From assembly GCA_002395405.1 (NCBI GenBank), contig DGWX01000038.1:1-14603 (forward strand): 14,603 nucleotides of DNA, written 5' to 3'. Made by a program: the position numbers and the translations under genes. The notes beneath the pieces are model-generated. The model made no database searches. It was not told the origin of the DNA and saw only the letters and a list, made by a program, of their open reading frames with translations. Source of the DNA: Christensenella sp. UBA4247 (lineage in GTDB: Bacteria > Bacillota > Clostridia > Christensenellales > CAG-1252). Positions 7,991 through 14,603 of the stretch are shown piece by piece. Each line of letters begins with the position of its first letter. Position 1 is the stretch's first letter.

Positions 7991-7996
7991 AAGGAG
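7990..7996 (+). promoter_or_regulatory. Ribosome binding site that sets the uxaC start
   Basis: AAAGGAG lies five bases before the ATG at 8002. It overlaps the in-frame TTG at 7987 only downstream of it, so that TTG cannot use it. The site therefore favours the 463-residue product over a 468-residue one. It also touches the stop codon (7988-7990) of the upstream gene, fitting coupled translation. Confidence 0.85.
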
Positions 7997-8001
7997 ATAC
8001 T

Positions 8002-9393
8002 ATGAATAACGTTTTACTGACGAATGCAACGGCGAAGAAACTCTATAAGTACGCAAAAGAGTTCCCCATTTTCGACTATCATTGCCACCTTTCGGTCAAG
8101 GAGATGTACGAGAATAAACCCTATAAAAATATCACCGAGATCTGGCTGAAAGGCGACCATTACAAATGGCGCCAAATGCGCACGTTCGGGATCGGAGAAG
8201 AGTTTATTACGGGTGACGCCTCGGACTACGATAAATTCTATTCCTATATTTCCATGCTCGAAACCGCGGTCGGAAATCCCTTGTACTTATGGTCGAAATT
8301 CGAACTTGAATTCTATTTCGGCGTCAAATATCCTTTGACCCGTTCTTATGCAAAGAAGATTTGGGAGCAGGCGAACGCCGTTATCGAAAAAACGAAGTTC
8401 TCTCCCTTGACCGCGATCGGAATGTCGAACGTGGATACGGTTTGCACGACGGAAGAAATCTTTTGCGACCTTATGTATCATCGTCTTCTTCGCGAAAAGG
8501 GCGAGATCAAAACCAAAATTTTGCCGGCTTTCAGAGGGGATCGCGCGATCAATATCGACAGCCCCGAATTTATTAAAAATATCGAAAAACTCGGCGACGT
8601 GGCTTCTTTCGTGATCCGCAATCTCGAAGATATGGAAGACGCGCTTTGCCAAAGGCTGGACGCGTTTAAGGAGCAGGGTTGCGTTACTTCCGACTTTGCG
8701 ATCGAGGGGCTGACGTATAAGAAGATCTCGAGAGAAGACGCGGACGCCTCTTTCCGCGCAGGGCTGAAAGGAAACCTCGAGCAAGTGGATCTTGACGGCT
8801 ATAAGAGCTATATGCTGCACTTCCTTTTGAAAGAATGTTATAAGCGCGGATTCAGCGCGCAGCTCCACATCGGCGCCATGAGAAACAATAACAGTCTTAT
8901 GAACGCTCGCCTCGGTGCGGATACCGGGTTCGATTCCGTTGCTACGACGCCCTATCAAACGGGTCTTCGCGATCTTTTGGACGATTTGAATACCGAGGGC
9001 GTTCTCGGAAAAACCATTATCTTTAACTTGAATCCGGCGGATAACGCGTATATCGGAACGATCATCGGTTGCTTCCAAGGCGGGCAAGACGGTGTAAAAG
9101 GGAAAATCCAAATGGGCGCCGCTTGGTGGTTTAACGACACGAAGGTCGGCATCGAGAATCATTTTAAGGCGCTTTCCGAACTCTCCCATTTCGGTTCGTT
9201 CGTCGGAATGTTGACGGATAGTCGCAGCTTTATTTCTTATACGCGCCACGATTATTTCCGCCGTTTGCTTTGCAATTACGTCGGAACTCTCGTTGAGAAA
9301 GGCGAGTTTACGAAGGATCAAGGCGTTCTTCGCAAAGTAGTCTCCGACGTTTCGTATAACAACGCGAAACGCTTCTTTACGATTTTCGAATAA
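8002..9393 (+). CDS. uxaC: Uronate isomerase (glucuronate/galacturonate isomerase)
   Basis: The 463-residue cytoplasmic enzyme is of normal length for UxaC, a member of the amidohydrolase superfamily (EC 5.3.1.12). It interconverts D-glucuronate with D-fructuronate and D-galacturonate with D-tagaturonate. Visible landmarks are DYHCHL at 25-30 with the metal-binding His27 and His29, GDHYKWRQMR at 51-60, QLHIGAMRNNN at 287-297, GADTGFDS at 305-312, GAAWWFND at 372-379, and MLTDSRSF at 403-410 with Asp406 as the likely catalytic residue. It handles saturated uronates left after unsaturated ends are removed by the GH105 enzyme, complementing KduI. The following steps (tagaturonate or fructuronate reductase and the dehydratase) are not in the window. 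It is the last gene of its unit, followed by a strong terminator 22 bases after the stop. Confidence 0.96.
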   Translation: MNNVLLTNATAKKLYKYAKEFPIFDYHCHLSVKEMYENKPYKNITEIWLKGDHYKWRQMRTFGIGEEFITGDASDYDKFYSYISMLETAVGNPLYLWSKFELEFYFGVKYPLTRSYAKKIWEQANAVIEKTKFSPLTAIGMSNVDTVCTTEEIFCDLMYHRLLREKGEIKTKILPAFRGDRAINIDSPEFIKNIEKLGDVASFVIRNLEDMEDALCQRLDAFKEQGCVTSDFAIEGLTYKKISREDADASFRAGLKGNLEQVDLDGYKSYMLHFLLKECYKRGFSAQLHIGAMRNNNSLMNARLGADTGFDSVATTPYQTGLRDLLDDLNTEGVLGKTIIFNLNPADNAYIGTIIGCFQGGQDGVKGKIQMGAAWWFNDTKVGIENHFKALSELSHFGSFVGMLTDSRSFISYTRHDYFRRLLCNYVGTLVEKGEFTKDQGVLRKVVSDVSYNNAKRFFTIFE

Positions 9394-9414
9394 TCGGATT
9401 TTTCCGAATAAAAC

Positions 9415-9451
9415 AAAAAAAGTGCGAAAGAGATTTCTTCCGCACTTTTTT
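9415..9451 (+). terminator. Rho-independent terminator after uxaC
   Basis: GTGCGAAAGA (9422-9431) pairs with TCTTCCGCAC (9436-9445) around the four-base loop GATT, giving ten positions with one A-C mismatch. The A-run at 9415-9421 pairs with the T-run at 9446-9451, so it could stop transcription from either side. A smaller hairpin, TCGGA-TTTT-TCCGA, sits just after the stop at 9394-9407. It ends the kdgK-uxaC unit. Confidence 0.93.
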
Positions 9452-9592
9452 ATTTCCCCGGGGTTTTACTCGTTTGAGACGGTGCGGAACGGGAAAAGAA
9501 AGAGTCGCGCGGATTTTACGGGTTGTGTAATTGTGTTATTGACGAAGTTTGCGATTGAACGGAAAGGTCGGAATATCGGAAAAAATTTACTC

Positions 9593-9621
9593 TTTACATA
9601 CGCGCGCGGGTATGTTATAAT
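9593..9621 (+). promoter_or_regulatory. Sigma-A promoter of the transporter unit, extended -10
   Basis: The -35 TTTACA (9593-9598) and -10 TATAAT (9616-9621) are 17 bp apart, and TG at 9613-9614 gives an extended -10. Transcription should begin near 9628, leaving a leader of about 89 bases before the ATG at 9717. It lies between the terminator and the GPH transporter, so unit 2 has its own control. Confidence 0.9.
9596..9615. promoter_or_regulatory. Candidate operator: dyad filling the promoter spacer
   Basis: ACATAC (9596-9601) and GTATGT (9610-9615) are perfect inverted arms. The eight central bases GCGCGCGG are symmetrical except for the outer pair, so 18 of 20 positions obey the dyad. 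A dimeric repressor bound here would cover the region between -35 and -10. No regulator gene is in the window, so the binding protein is unknown; LacI or GntR family would be usual for uronate loci. Confidence 0.55.
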
Positions 9622-9716
9622 TTATTCATTGAACGCAGAGTTCTCGATTTTCTTTTTGCATTTTGCTCCGAAAACAGAGAGACTTCGTTCGCAGACGATT
9701 TTTTTAGGAGAAACAG
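9622..9716 (+). promoter_or_regulatory. Leader region and ribosome site of the GPH transporter
   Basis: The expected transcript begins near 9628. The leader holds a small possible hairpin (GAAC-GCAGA-GTTC, 9631-9643), then a four-pair TCGT/ACGA stem followed by seven T bases just before AGGAG (9706-9710), six bases ahead of the ATG. The stem is too weak to call an attenuator. The rest of the 9394-9716 gap (9452-9592) shows no gene; it has only a CCCCGGGG palindrome at 9456-9463. Confidence 0.55.
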
Positions 9717-11222
9717 ATGGAGAACGCAAACGTTCAGGAAGTCCCTCAGACGACCAAGAAGAGATTATTTAAAAAGCGTAGTCCCGAATCCGCTTCCTAT
9801 TCCGCGATCATTACCTTTTGCGGTTCCACCTTTTTTTCAAGGAGCATAGGCGAACTTCTCGCTTCTTACTTTACGCTGTTCCTGACGGACTTTATGTTGA
9901 TCCCCACCGCGCAGATCACCGTTCTTATGCTTGTAACGAGGATCTTGGACGCGGTTACCGACCCGATCGCCGGTTCCATTGTCGATATTACGCATACAAA
10001 ATGGGGCAACGCCCGTCCGTACGTACTGTGGTCGTCTTTCCCGCTTGCGATCTTTACGGTTTTGATCTTTTGGGTCCCGAACCTGAATATGATGGGGCGC
10101 CTTGTATATGTGTACGTCGTGTATATCGGTTACGGTCTTGCGCAAACGATGTATTCCGTTCCTCTTGCGACTCTCGGTCAAAAGATTACCGCCGTTCCCG
10201 AAGAAAGAAAAAATATTTACACCATTTCCGGTTTTATGGGAACGTTCGGCACCGCGATCCCGGGCGCCGTTCCCATCGTTTTGCAATTTATTCAAACGCA
10301 CTTTGACGAATCCAAAGTCCATAGCGTGCAGGAAACGGCGTATTTCATTATCGCGCTCGTGATCGGCGTCGGAACGCTTATTTTCGGCGTGATGGCGTTC
10401 TTTACGATGAAAGAAAAAGTAAAGCCGATTTCCGGCGCGAAGCACGAAAAGGTCAAGCTGACGAAGAACCTCGGCGCGATCTTTAAGAACCGTCCGCTGA
10501 TTTGTATTTTCCTTTCCAGCGCGGCTCTTTCTCTTCGCTCCATGGGTTACGGCGCGGCGATTTATTTTTACAAAGAAACGATGGCGAACTACGCGCTCGC
10601 AACGTTTATCGGGATCGGCAGCTCGATCCCGAGCTATATATTCATGGCGGCGGTTCCCTTCCTTGCGAAGCGTTTCGCTCCGAGAAATCTTTGCATCGCG
10701 GGTTATGCGTACAGCGCGATCATGTATCTTTTGTTCTTCTTCTCGGGATATAAGAGCGTGTTCTGGGTCGCGTTCTTCTTTATCGTCTCGGGCGTTCCGA
10801 ACGGAATGATCGGAACTTGTTCCACTTTGATCGTTGCCGATTCCATCGACTATATGGAATGGAGAACGGGGATCCGCTCGGACGGTCTCGTTTGGTCGAT
10901 CAACGGGTTAAAAGGCAAAGCAACGAGTACGCTCTCGGGAATGTGGCTTCCGATCGGTCTCGGAATGATCGGATATCATACCGCGCAAAACGCGGCGGAG
11001 CTCGTTATTCAATCGGACGCGACCAAGCAGGGTCTTTTCTACCTCGTAAGCCTTGCGCCGCTCGCCGGATCGATCCTTGCGATCATTCCGCTTTTGTTCG
11101 ATAATTTTTACGGAAAACGTCGCGACGCGATCTTCGAGGAGCTGCATAAGCGCCGTGAAGAAGCGCAAGCCGCGCTGGACGCCGAAGCGGCCGCTATCGC
11201 CGCGGAAGGCGCCAATCAATAA
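9717..11222 (+). CDS. GPH-family (MelB/YicJ-type) sugar:cation symporter
   Basis: This 501-residue integral membrane protein has about twelve hydrophobic segments between residues 27 and 462 and the marks of the glycoside-pentoside-hexuronide:cation symporter family. RILDAVTDPIAG (75-86) carries Asp78 and Asp82, at the places of the MelB cation-site Asp55 and Asp59. DSIDYMEWRTGIRSDGLVWS (375-394) is the conserved late-loop motif, and Lys400 lies in the following helix. The likely role is import of uronate-containing oligosaccharides or free uronates with Na+ or H+. The C-terminus (462-501) is a charged then Ala/Glu-rich cytoplasmic tail that may be helical. It is the first gene behind the promoter at 9593-9621, and its ATG follows AGGAG by six bases. 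The exact sugar cannot be read from sequence; the neighbouring genes point to oligouronides. Confidence 0.93.
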   Translation: MENANVQEVPQTTKKRLFKKRSPESASYSAIITFCGSTFFSRSIGELLASYFTLFLTDFMLIPTAQITVLMLVTRILDAVTDPIAGSIVDITHTKWGNARPYVLWSSFPLAIFTVLIFWVPNLNMMGRLVYVYVVYIGYGLAQTMYSVPLATLGQKITAVPEERKNIYTISGFMGTFGTAIPGAVPIVLQFIQTHFDESKVHSVQETAYFIIALVIGVGTLIFGVMAFFTMKEKVKPISGAKHEKVKLTKNLGAIFKNRPLICIFLSSAALSLRSMGYGAAIYFYKETMANYALATFIGIGSSIPSYIFMAAVPFLAKRFAPRNLCIAGYAYSAIMYLLFFFSGYKSVFWVAFFFIVSGVPNGMIGTCSTLIVADSIDYMEWRTGIRSDGLVWSINGLKGKATSTLSGMWLPIGLGMIGYHTAQNAAELVIQSDATKQGLFYLVSLAPLAGSILAIIPLLFDNFYGKRRDAIFEELHKRREEAQAALDAEAAAIAAEGANQ

Positions 11223-11245
11223 TCGGAAATATTCGGGAGGACATC

Positions 11246-13429
11246 ATGCGAAAGGACAGGATGAGTCAGTCGCTCCGCAAAGAGCTGATATTTATGATCG
11301 TAAAGATCGTTATAATGCTAACGGCGATCGGTCTTTTGATTGCCGTCAGTCCTTATTTCGCTTTTATTTTTTTGGCGCTCTTCATTTGGATCGTGGCGGA
11401 CGTTCTGATCGGAGTTGTAAAGAAACCCCGTCCCGTTGCGCCCGAAGGAGAACCGGATTGCGTGGAAGATCGTTACGATTATTCCGATATGCTTTGGCTT
11501 TTCGAGCACCCCGGCAAAACCAATCCCGAGATCGATTTCTCGATCGAAGACATTCGGGAAGACGTACTTCTCGCAACCATTCAATCCGATTGCCGCTATA
11601 TCAATTCCCGTTTTGATTGCTTGGATTTTCGCGCAACGAGGCTTTATCGTTTCGCAACGGCGGCGGATCCCTATTTGGACGCGATCTCTCCGTCGGGTAA
11701 GGTCCGCGAACTGATAGACGAGACTTTCCTCGGAATGAAATTTTGGATCACGGAGAAAGGACACGACAGCGTTTGCTATTTCTCCGAAAACCATGAGATC
11801 ACTTTCTTCGTCCTTGCCTATCTTCTCGGCAGGCGCTATCCCGATCGCGTGTTTTTGAACGACGGTCGGACGGGCAAAGAAAAAGCGGAAGAAGCGCGTT
11901 CGCGTATGCTGATTTGGCTTGATCTTCGCGGAAAATACGGTTTTTCCGAGTTTTATTCGCATAACTATCTCCCCATCGATTTCGCGCAGCTTTCCCTTTT
12001 GCTTTTGCACGGGGATCGGGAAGATCGCCTTCTTATGACAAAAGCAAAGGCGGTTCTCGATATTCTTTGCCTTGACTATGCGCACGCATATAAAAACGGA
12101 ACGATCATCGGCGCGCAGGGCAGAGCGTACGCGCGCAACAATATTAACTGCGCGTTTGCGGAGAATAACAGTGACATTTTGATGGACGCAATTTGGAACG
12201 AAGGCAAAGGCTTCGGTGGCGAAAACTGCCATGCCGGGCGCCAAGCCGCTCTCTTCCTTCTCCTTCTGAATACCAAGGATGAAAAGGGAGAACCCTTGTA
12301 TCAAGTTCCTCAAGCGATCAAAAATATAGGAACGGACGACGGCGTTCGCGTGATCAAAACTTCCTTCGGACTGAACCTTGCGGACATCGAGAAGGAAGGA
12401 CTGCTCGGACTTTCCGATCGCCAAATTATGTTCCAATTCGGAATGGAAGCGTTCTCCAATCCCGAAGTGATTAACAACACCTTCGATATGGTGAACGAGT
12501 ATTCCCTTTTGAAAAACGAGTTTTTCTCCTATTTCAAATTCTTTAACGTCTCGCTCCTGCGCTTCCTCGGTATTTTCCCCTTCGTCTCGAAGCTCGGAAA
12601 GATCTATCCGAACGGGGTTTCGATCGAACGTTCGAATGTGTACGCCTATAAAACGCCCGCCTATAAGCTTTCCACCCTCGTGGACTATAAACCCGGTTCT
12701 TCCGGTGCGCAACAAACGACGATGGCTGCGGTCCTTCCCGAGGGAGTAACCGTATTTACGCATCACCCCTTGAAAGACGATTCGTACAATACCTCTCCCG
12801 GCTTTTGGGGCGGTTACGGCGTTGCGCCTCACGCCGCGCAGTTTGAGAACGTGTCCGTATTGATCCACAAGATCCCCAAGAGTATTTTGTTCTCTCCGAG
12901 TTCGATGCTTCCCTATACCCACACCTTCTTTTCCGAAGAGCTTTTAGACGAAGTCAAGGTGGAAGGGCGTTACGCGTTTGCTCGAAAAGGTTCGGCTTTG
13001 ATCGCTCTTATCGGAACGAGCGATTTCGAATATCTCGACTTTAACGCCGATAAGACGCGCATTATGGAAGGCTTATTAAAAGACCCGACCAAACGTTTCG
13101 AACTCGTGCAAAGAGGAAAAGTACAAGCAACGGTTTACGAGCTTTCTACGATCGAAAAAGAAGGTTCCTTGTCTTCTTTTGCGGAAAGGATCCGAGCAAA
13201 CAAGATTTCCTTTAACGGAAACGAACTGACATATCAAAGCGAAGGGAAAACGATCAGCCTGACTTACGGAGGCAGTTTCGTCGTAAACGGCGAAACGCAG
13301 GAAACGGAGTACAAGCGCTATGACAGTGACTTCGTTCAAACCGATTACTTAACGGGAGATATTTCCGTTAGCGCCGGCGGCGCTTCTTGCCATATCAACG
13401 TTCTTGAAGGCATTCGTCAGGTAAATTGA
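11246..13429 (+). CDS. Membrane-anchored putative polysaccharide lyase/hydrolase with alpha-toroid fold (uncharacterised family)
   Basis: The 727-residue protein opens with two close hydrophobic segments (about 14-34 and 37-57), then a large soluble region. Residues about 95-450 look helical in repeats, with FSENHEITFFVLAYLLG (179-195), FSEFYSHNYLPID (233-245) and IGAQGRAYAR (288-297). Residues about 455-727 look beta-rich and include VFTHHP (503-508) and FWGGYGVAPHAAQF (520-533). Helical toroid plus beta-sandwich, with an E-N-H signature and a Tyr/His-rich second motif, recalls heparinase II/III-like and related lyases; I infer that class and cannot name a family. Flanking charges (MRKDR before, KKPR after) predict both termini on the cytoplasmic side. 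The start follows GGGAGG (11235-11240); an alternative ATG at 11261 would remove five residues. It sits 23 bases after the transporter. Confidence 0.6.
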   Translation: MRKDRMSQSLRKELIFMIVKIVIMLTAIGLLIAVSPYFAFIFLALFIWIVADVLIGVVKKPRPVAPEGEPDCVEDRYDYSDMLWLFEHPGKTNPEIDFSIEDIREDVLLATIQSDCRYINSRFDCLDFRATRLYRFATAADPYLDAISPSGKVRELIDETFLGMKFWITEKGHDSVCYFSENHEITFFVLAYLLGRRYPDRVFLNDGRTGKEKAEEARSRMLIWLDLRGKYGFSEFYSHNYLPIDFAQLSLLLLHGDREDRLLMTKAKAVLDILCLDYAHAYKNGTIIGAQGRAYARNNINCAFAENNSDILMDAIWNEGKGFGGENCHAGRQAALFLLLLNTKDEKGEPLYQVPQAIKNIGTDDGVRVIKTSFGLNLADIEKEGLLGLSDRQIMFQFGMEAFSNPEVINNTFDMVNEYSLLKNEFFSYFKFFNVSLLRFLGIFPFVSKLGKIYPNGVSIERSNVYAYKTPAYKLSTLVDYKPGSSGAQQTTMAAVLPEGVTVFTHHPLKDDSYNTSPGFWGGYGVAPHAAQFENVSVLIHKIPKSILFSPSSMLPYTHTFFSEELLDEVKVEGRYAFARKGSALIALIGTSDFEYLDFNADKTRIMEGLLKDPTKRFELVQRGKVQATVYELSTIEKEGSLSSFAERIRANKISFNGNELTYQSEGKTISLTYGGSFVVNGETQETEYKRYDSDFVQTDYLTGDISVSAGGASCHINVLEGIRQVN

Positions 13430-13457
13430 AAGGGGAATAACGGAGGAATTCGGCAGA

Positions 13458-14603
13458 ATGGAAGAGAATAAAAGAGGTTTGTCTTTTAAGGCAAAGATCG
13501 CGATCGTGGTCGCGGTCGTCGTCGTAATCGCCGTTCTGACTTTTTCCCTTATTTCGTTTATGCCGGTTCCGATGAAGATACAATGGAGCAAAGTGCAAAA
13601 GATCGAGTCGAACGTAGCGCTCCTATCTCCCGGCGAGGGGGGAAATCAAACGGACGCGCCGGCTCTCGTTAAATTAAACGAGGACGGCTCGATCGATCCG
13701 ACTCCTTGGAAAATTTTGCAGTTTACCGATATGCATTTAACGCACGAGCTTGAAACCACGAACGAAACGATCGACCTTTTTATCGACGCGCTCAATCGTG
13801 AAAAACCCGATTTTGTAGTGCTGACGGGCGATATTATTACAAGAAAAGGCGGGCGCTCGCGCGCAAAGCAACTTTGTGAGATCTTCGAAAAAATGGGAAT
13901 TTACTGGGGCTACGTTCTCGGGAATCACGAAGGTGACAGCTACGTTGCCGTAAGCCGTAAATCGCTTATTGAACTCGTTTCTTCCTATCCGCATTGTTTA
14001 GACGTTTCGACCGTGCAGAAGACTGCTTCGGGAGAATCGGTTTGGGGAAACGGAAATTTCGTCGTAAACCTTCTCGGAGAGAATTATTCGCTTTCGCAAT
14101 CTTTGATTTTTATGGATTCGGGCAATCGTATCTCAAAGGCGGACGCAAAGAAATACGGCGTTTCGCAGAGCAGTTACGATTACCTAAAAGACAGCCAAAA
14201 GATTTGGTATAAAGAGCAAGTCGAAAAGGCGATCGCGCAAAATGCAAAAACGATGCTTTTTATCCATATTCCCCTCGTGGAACAAGGATATCTTAAATTC
14301 CTTCGTTTCGGAACGCCGATCGAAGAAGGTTGGTCGTTCCTTCCCGGAACCGAACTGGAAGTAAACGGCGTATTGAAGGGCAGTTTCGCGATCAAGGACG
14401 GGTGGAAAGCTCTTCCCGGAACGGTGAATTACGAGGAATCTTGCTCGTCCGATCATAATAACGGAATGTACGAGTTGATGAAAAGCCTGAAAAAGGGCGT
14501 AAACGGACTTTTCTGCGGTCACGATCACGTAAATAATTCCGTCATTTACGAAGAGGCGTTTGCGGGAAACAAACCGATCTTCCTCTGTTACGGGACGTGT
14601 AGC
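13458..14603 (+). CDS. Membrane-anchored metallophosphoesterase (3' end cut by window edge)
   Basis: Translation from the ATG at 13458, behind GGAGGA at 13442-13447, stays open for 382 codons to the window edge. A single N-terminal hydrophobic segment (about 13-35, after a Lys/Arg-containing start) should act as a signal anchor, placing the enzyme outside. Calcineurin-like motifs are present in order: TDMH at 90-93, TGDI at 123-126, GNHE at 155-158, FIHIP at 268-272 and GHDHVN at 354-359. It is a different subtype from the lipoprotein at 3660-5801: it has GNHE rather than GNHD, an uncleaved anchor, and little similarity outside the motifs. It resembles bacterial relatives of purple-acid-phosphatase/DCR2-type phosphoesterases. 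It follows the toroid enzyme by 28 bases and probably belongs to the same unit. The substrate is unknown, and the true C-terminus is not visible. Confidence 0.92.
   Translation, partial: MEENKRGLSFKAKIAIVVAVVVVIAVLTFSLISFMPVPMKIQWSKVQKIESNVALLSPGEGGNQTDAPALVKLNEDGSIDPTPWKILQFTDMHLTHELETTNETIDLFIDALNREKPDFVVLTGDIITRKGGRSRAKQLCEIFEKMGIYWGYVLGNHEGDSYVAVSRKSLIELVSSYPHCLDVSTVQKTASGESVWGNGNFVVNLLGENYSLSQSLIFMDSGNRISKADAKKYGVSQSSYDYLKDSQKIWYKEQVEKAIAQNAKTMLFIHIPLVEQGYLKFLRFGTPIEEGWSFLPGTELEVNGVLKGSFAIKDGWKALPGTVNYEESCSSDHNNGMYELMKSLKKGVNGLFCGHDHVNNSVIYEEAFAGNKPIFLCYGTCS

Noticed and set aside
7987..8001. TTG start giving uxaC five extra residues
   Set aside because: The ribosome site at 7990-7996 lies downstream of that TTG and is correctly spaced for the ATG at 8002.
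9554..9635. Direct repeat ATTGAACG at 9554-9561 and 9628-9635, seven helical turns apart
   Set aside because: An eight-base repeat is expected by chance in a gap of this size, and no dyad or second copy supports it.
9690..9706. Possible attenuator (TCGT/ACGA stem then seven T) in the transporter leader
   Set aside because: Only four pairs, with no competing antiterminator structure that I can see; the T-run is more simply an unstructured stretch before the ribosome site.
9422..9772. Plus-strand open frame of 116 codons across the terminator and promoter
   Set aside because: It begins inside the terminator stem, runs through the promoter, overlaps the transporter start and gives a low-complexity product without a ribosome site.
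11318..12922. Long open frame of about 534 codons on the minus strand
   Set aside because: It lies wholly opposite the toroid-enzyme gene, its product is rich in Arg/His/Phe with no domain, and it arises from the codon pattern of the + strand. The + frame has membrane segments, motifs and a ribosome site.
1..14603. CRISPR arrays, transposases, tRNA or rRNA genes, phage or defence genes
   Set aside because: No repeat-spacer pattern, no recombinase or transposase motif, and no structural RNA signature was seen; the window is a metabolic and surface-protein locus throughout.

Overview
The window looks like a chromosomal stretch from an uncultured Firmicute, most likely a gut-type member of the Clostridia. 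The reasons are near-balanced base composition, strong GGAGG-type ribosome sites, tightly packed same-strand genes, a classical lipoprotein signal and a monoderm-style set of anchored surface proteins. The placement is an inference; no marker gene is present. All ten complete or partial coding regions after the first fragment, and that fragment too, are on the + strand.

The locus is for uronic-acid polysaccharide use. Transcription unit 1 enters from the left and ends at a strong intrinsic terminator (9415-9451). It holds the end of a 2-keto-3-deoxygluconate kinase (1-192), kduI (205-1035), a xylose-isomerase-like TIM-barrel enzyme (1069-1845), a GH105/GH88 unsaturated uronyl hydrolase (1847-2905) and a fumarylacetoacetate-hydrolase-family enzyme (2902-3663). 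These are followed by a metallophosphoesterase lipoprotein (3660-5801), two tandem paralogous anchored proteins of unknown function (5810-6838, 6845-7990) and uronate isomerase uxaC (8002-9393). GH105-FAH-phosphoesterase are joined by two four-base ATGA overlaps.

A 323-bp gap (9394-9716) carries the terminator and a near-consensus sigma-A promoter (-35 TTTACA, 17-bp spacer, TG-extended -10 TATAAT). Its spacer contains a 20-bp dyad symmetrical at 18 of 20 positions, a good operator candidate. Unit 2 then encodes a GPH-family (MelB-type) sugar/cation symporter (9717-11222), a 727-residue membrane-anchored protein that looks like an uncharacterised alpha-toroid polysaccharide lyase or hydrolase (11246-13429), and a second anchored metallophosphoesterase running off the right edge (13458-14603).

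As a working model, oligouronides enter through the GPH carrier. They may be cut by the anchored toroid enzyme, and the unsaturated ends are then removed by the cytoplasmic GH105. The released 4-deoxy-5-ketouronate passes through KduI and (after a KduD not seen here) KdgK, and saturated uronate passes through UxaC. The unexplained part is the co-transcription of two extracytoplasmic phosphoesterases and a duplicated family of unknown surface proteins with a uronate pathway. This may point to a phosphate-bearing uronate glycan as the substrate, but that is inference.
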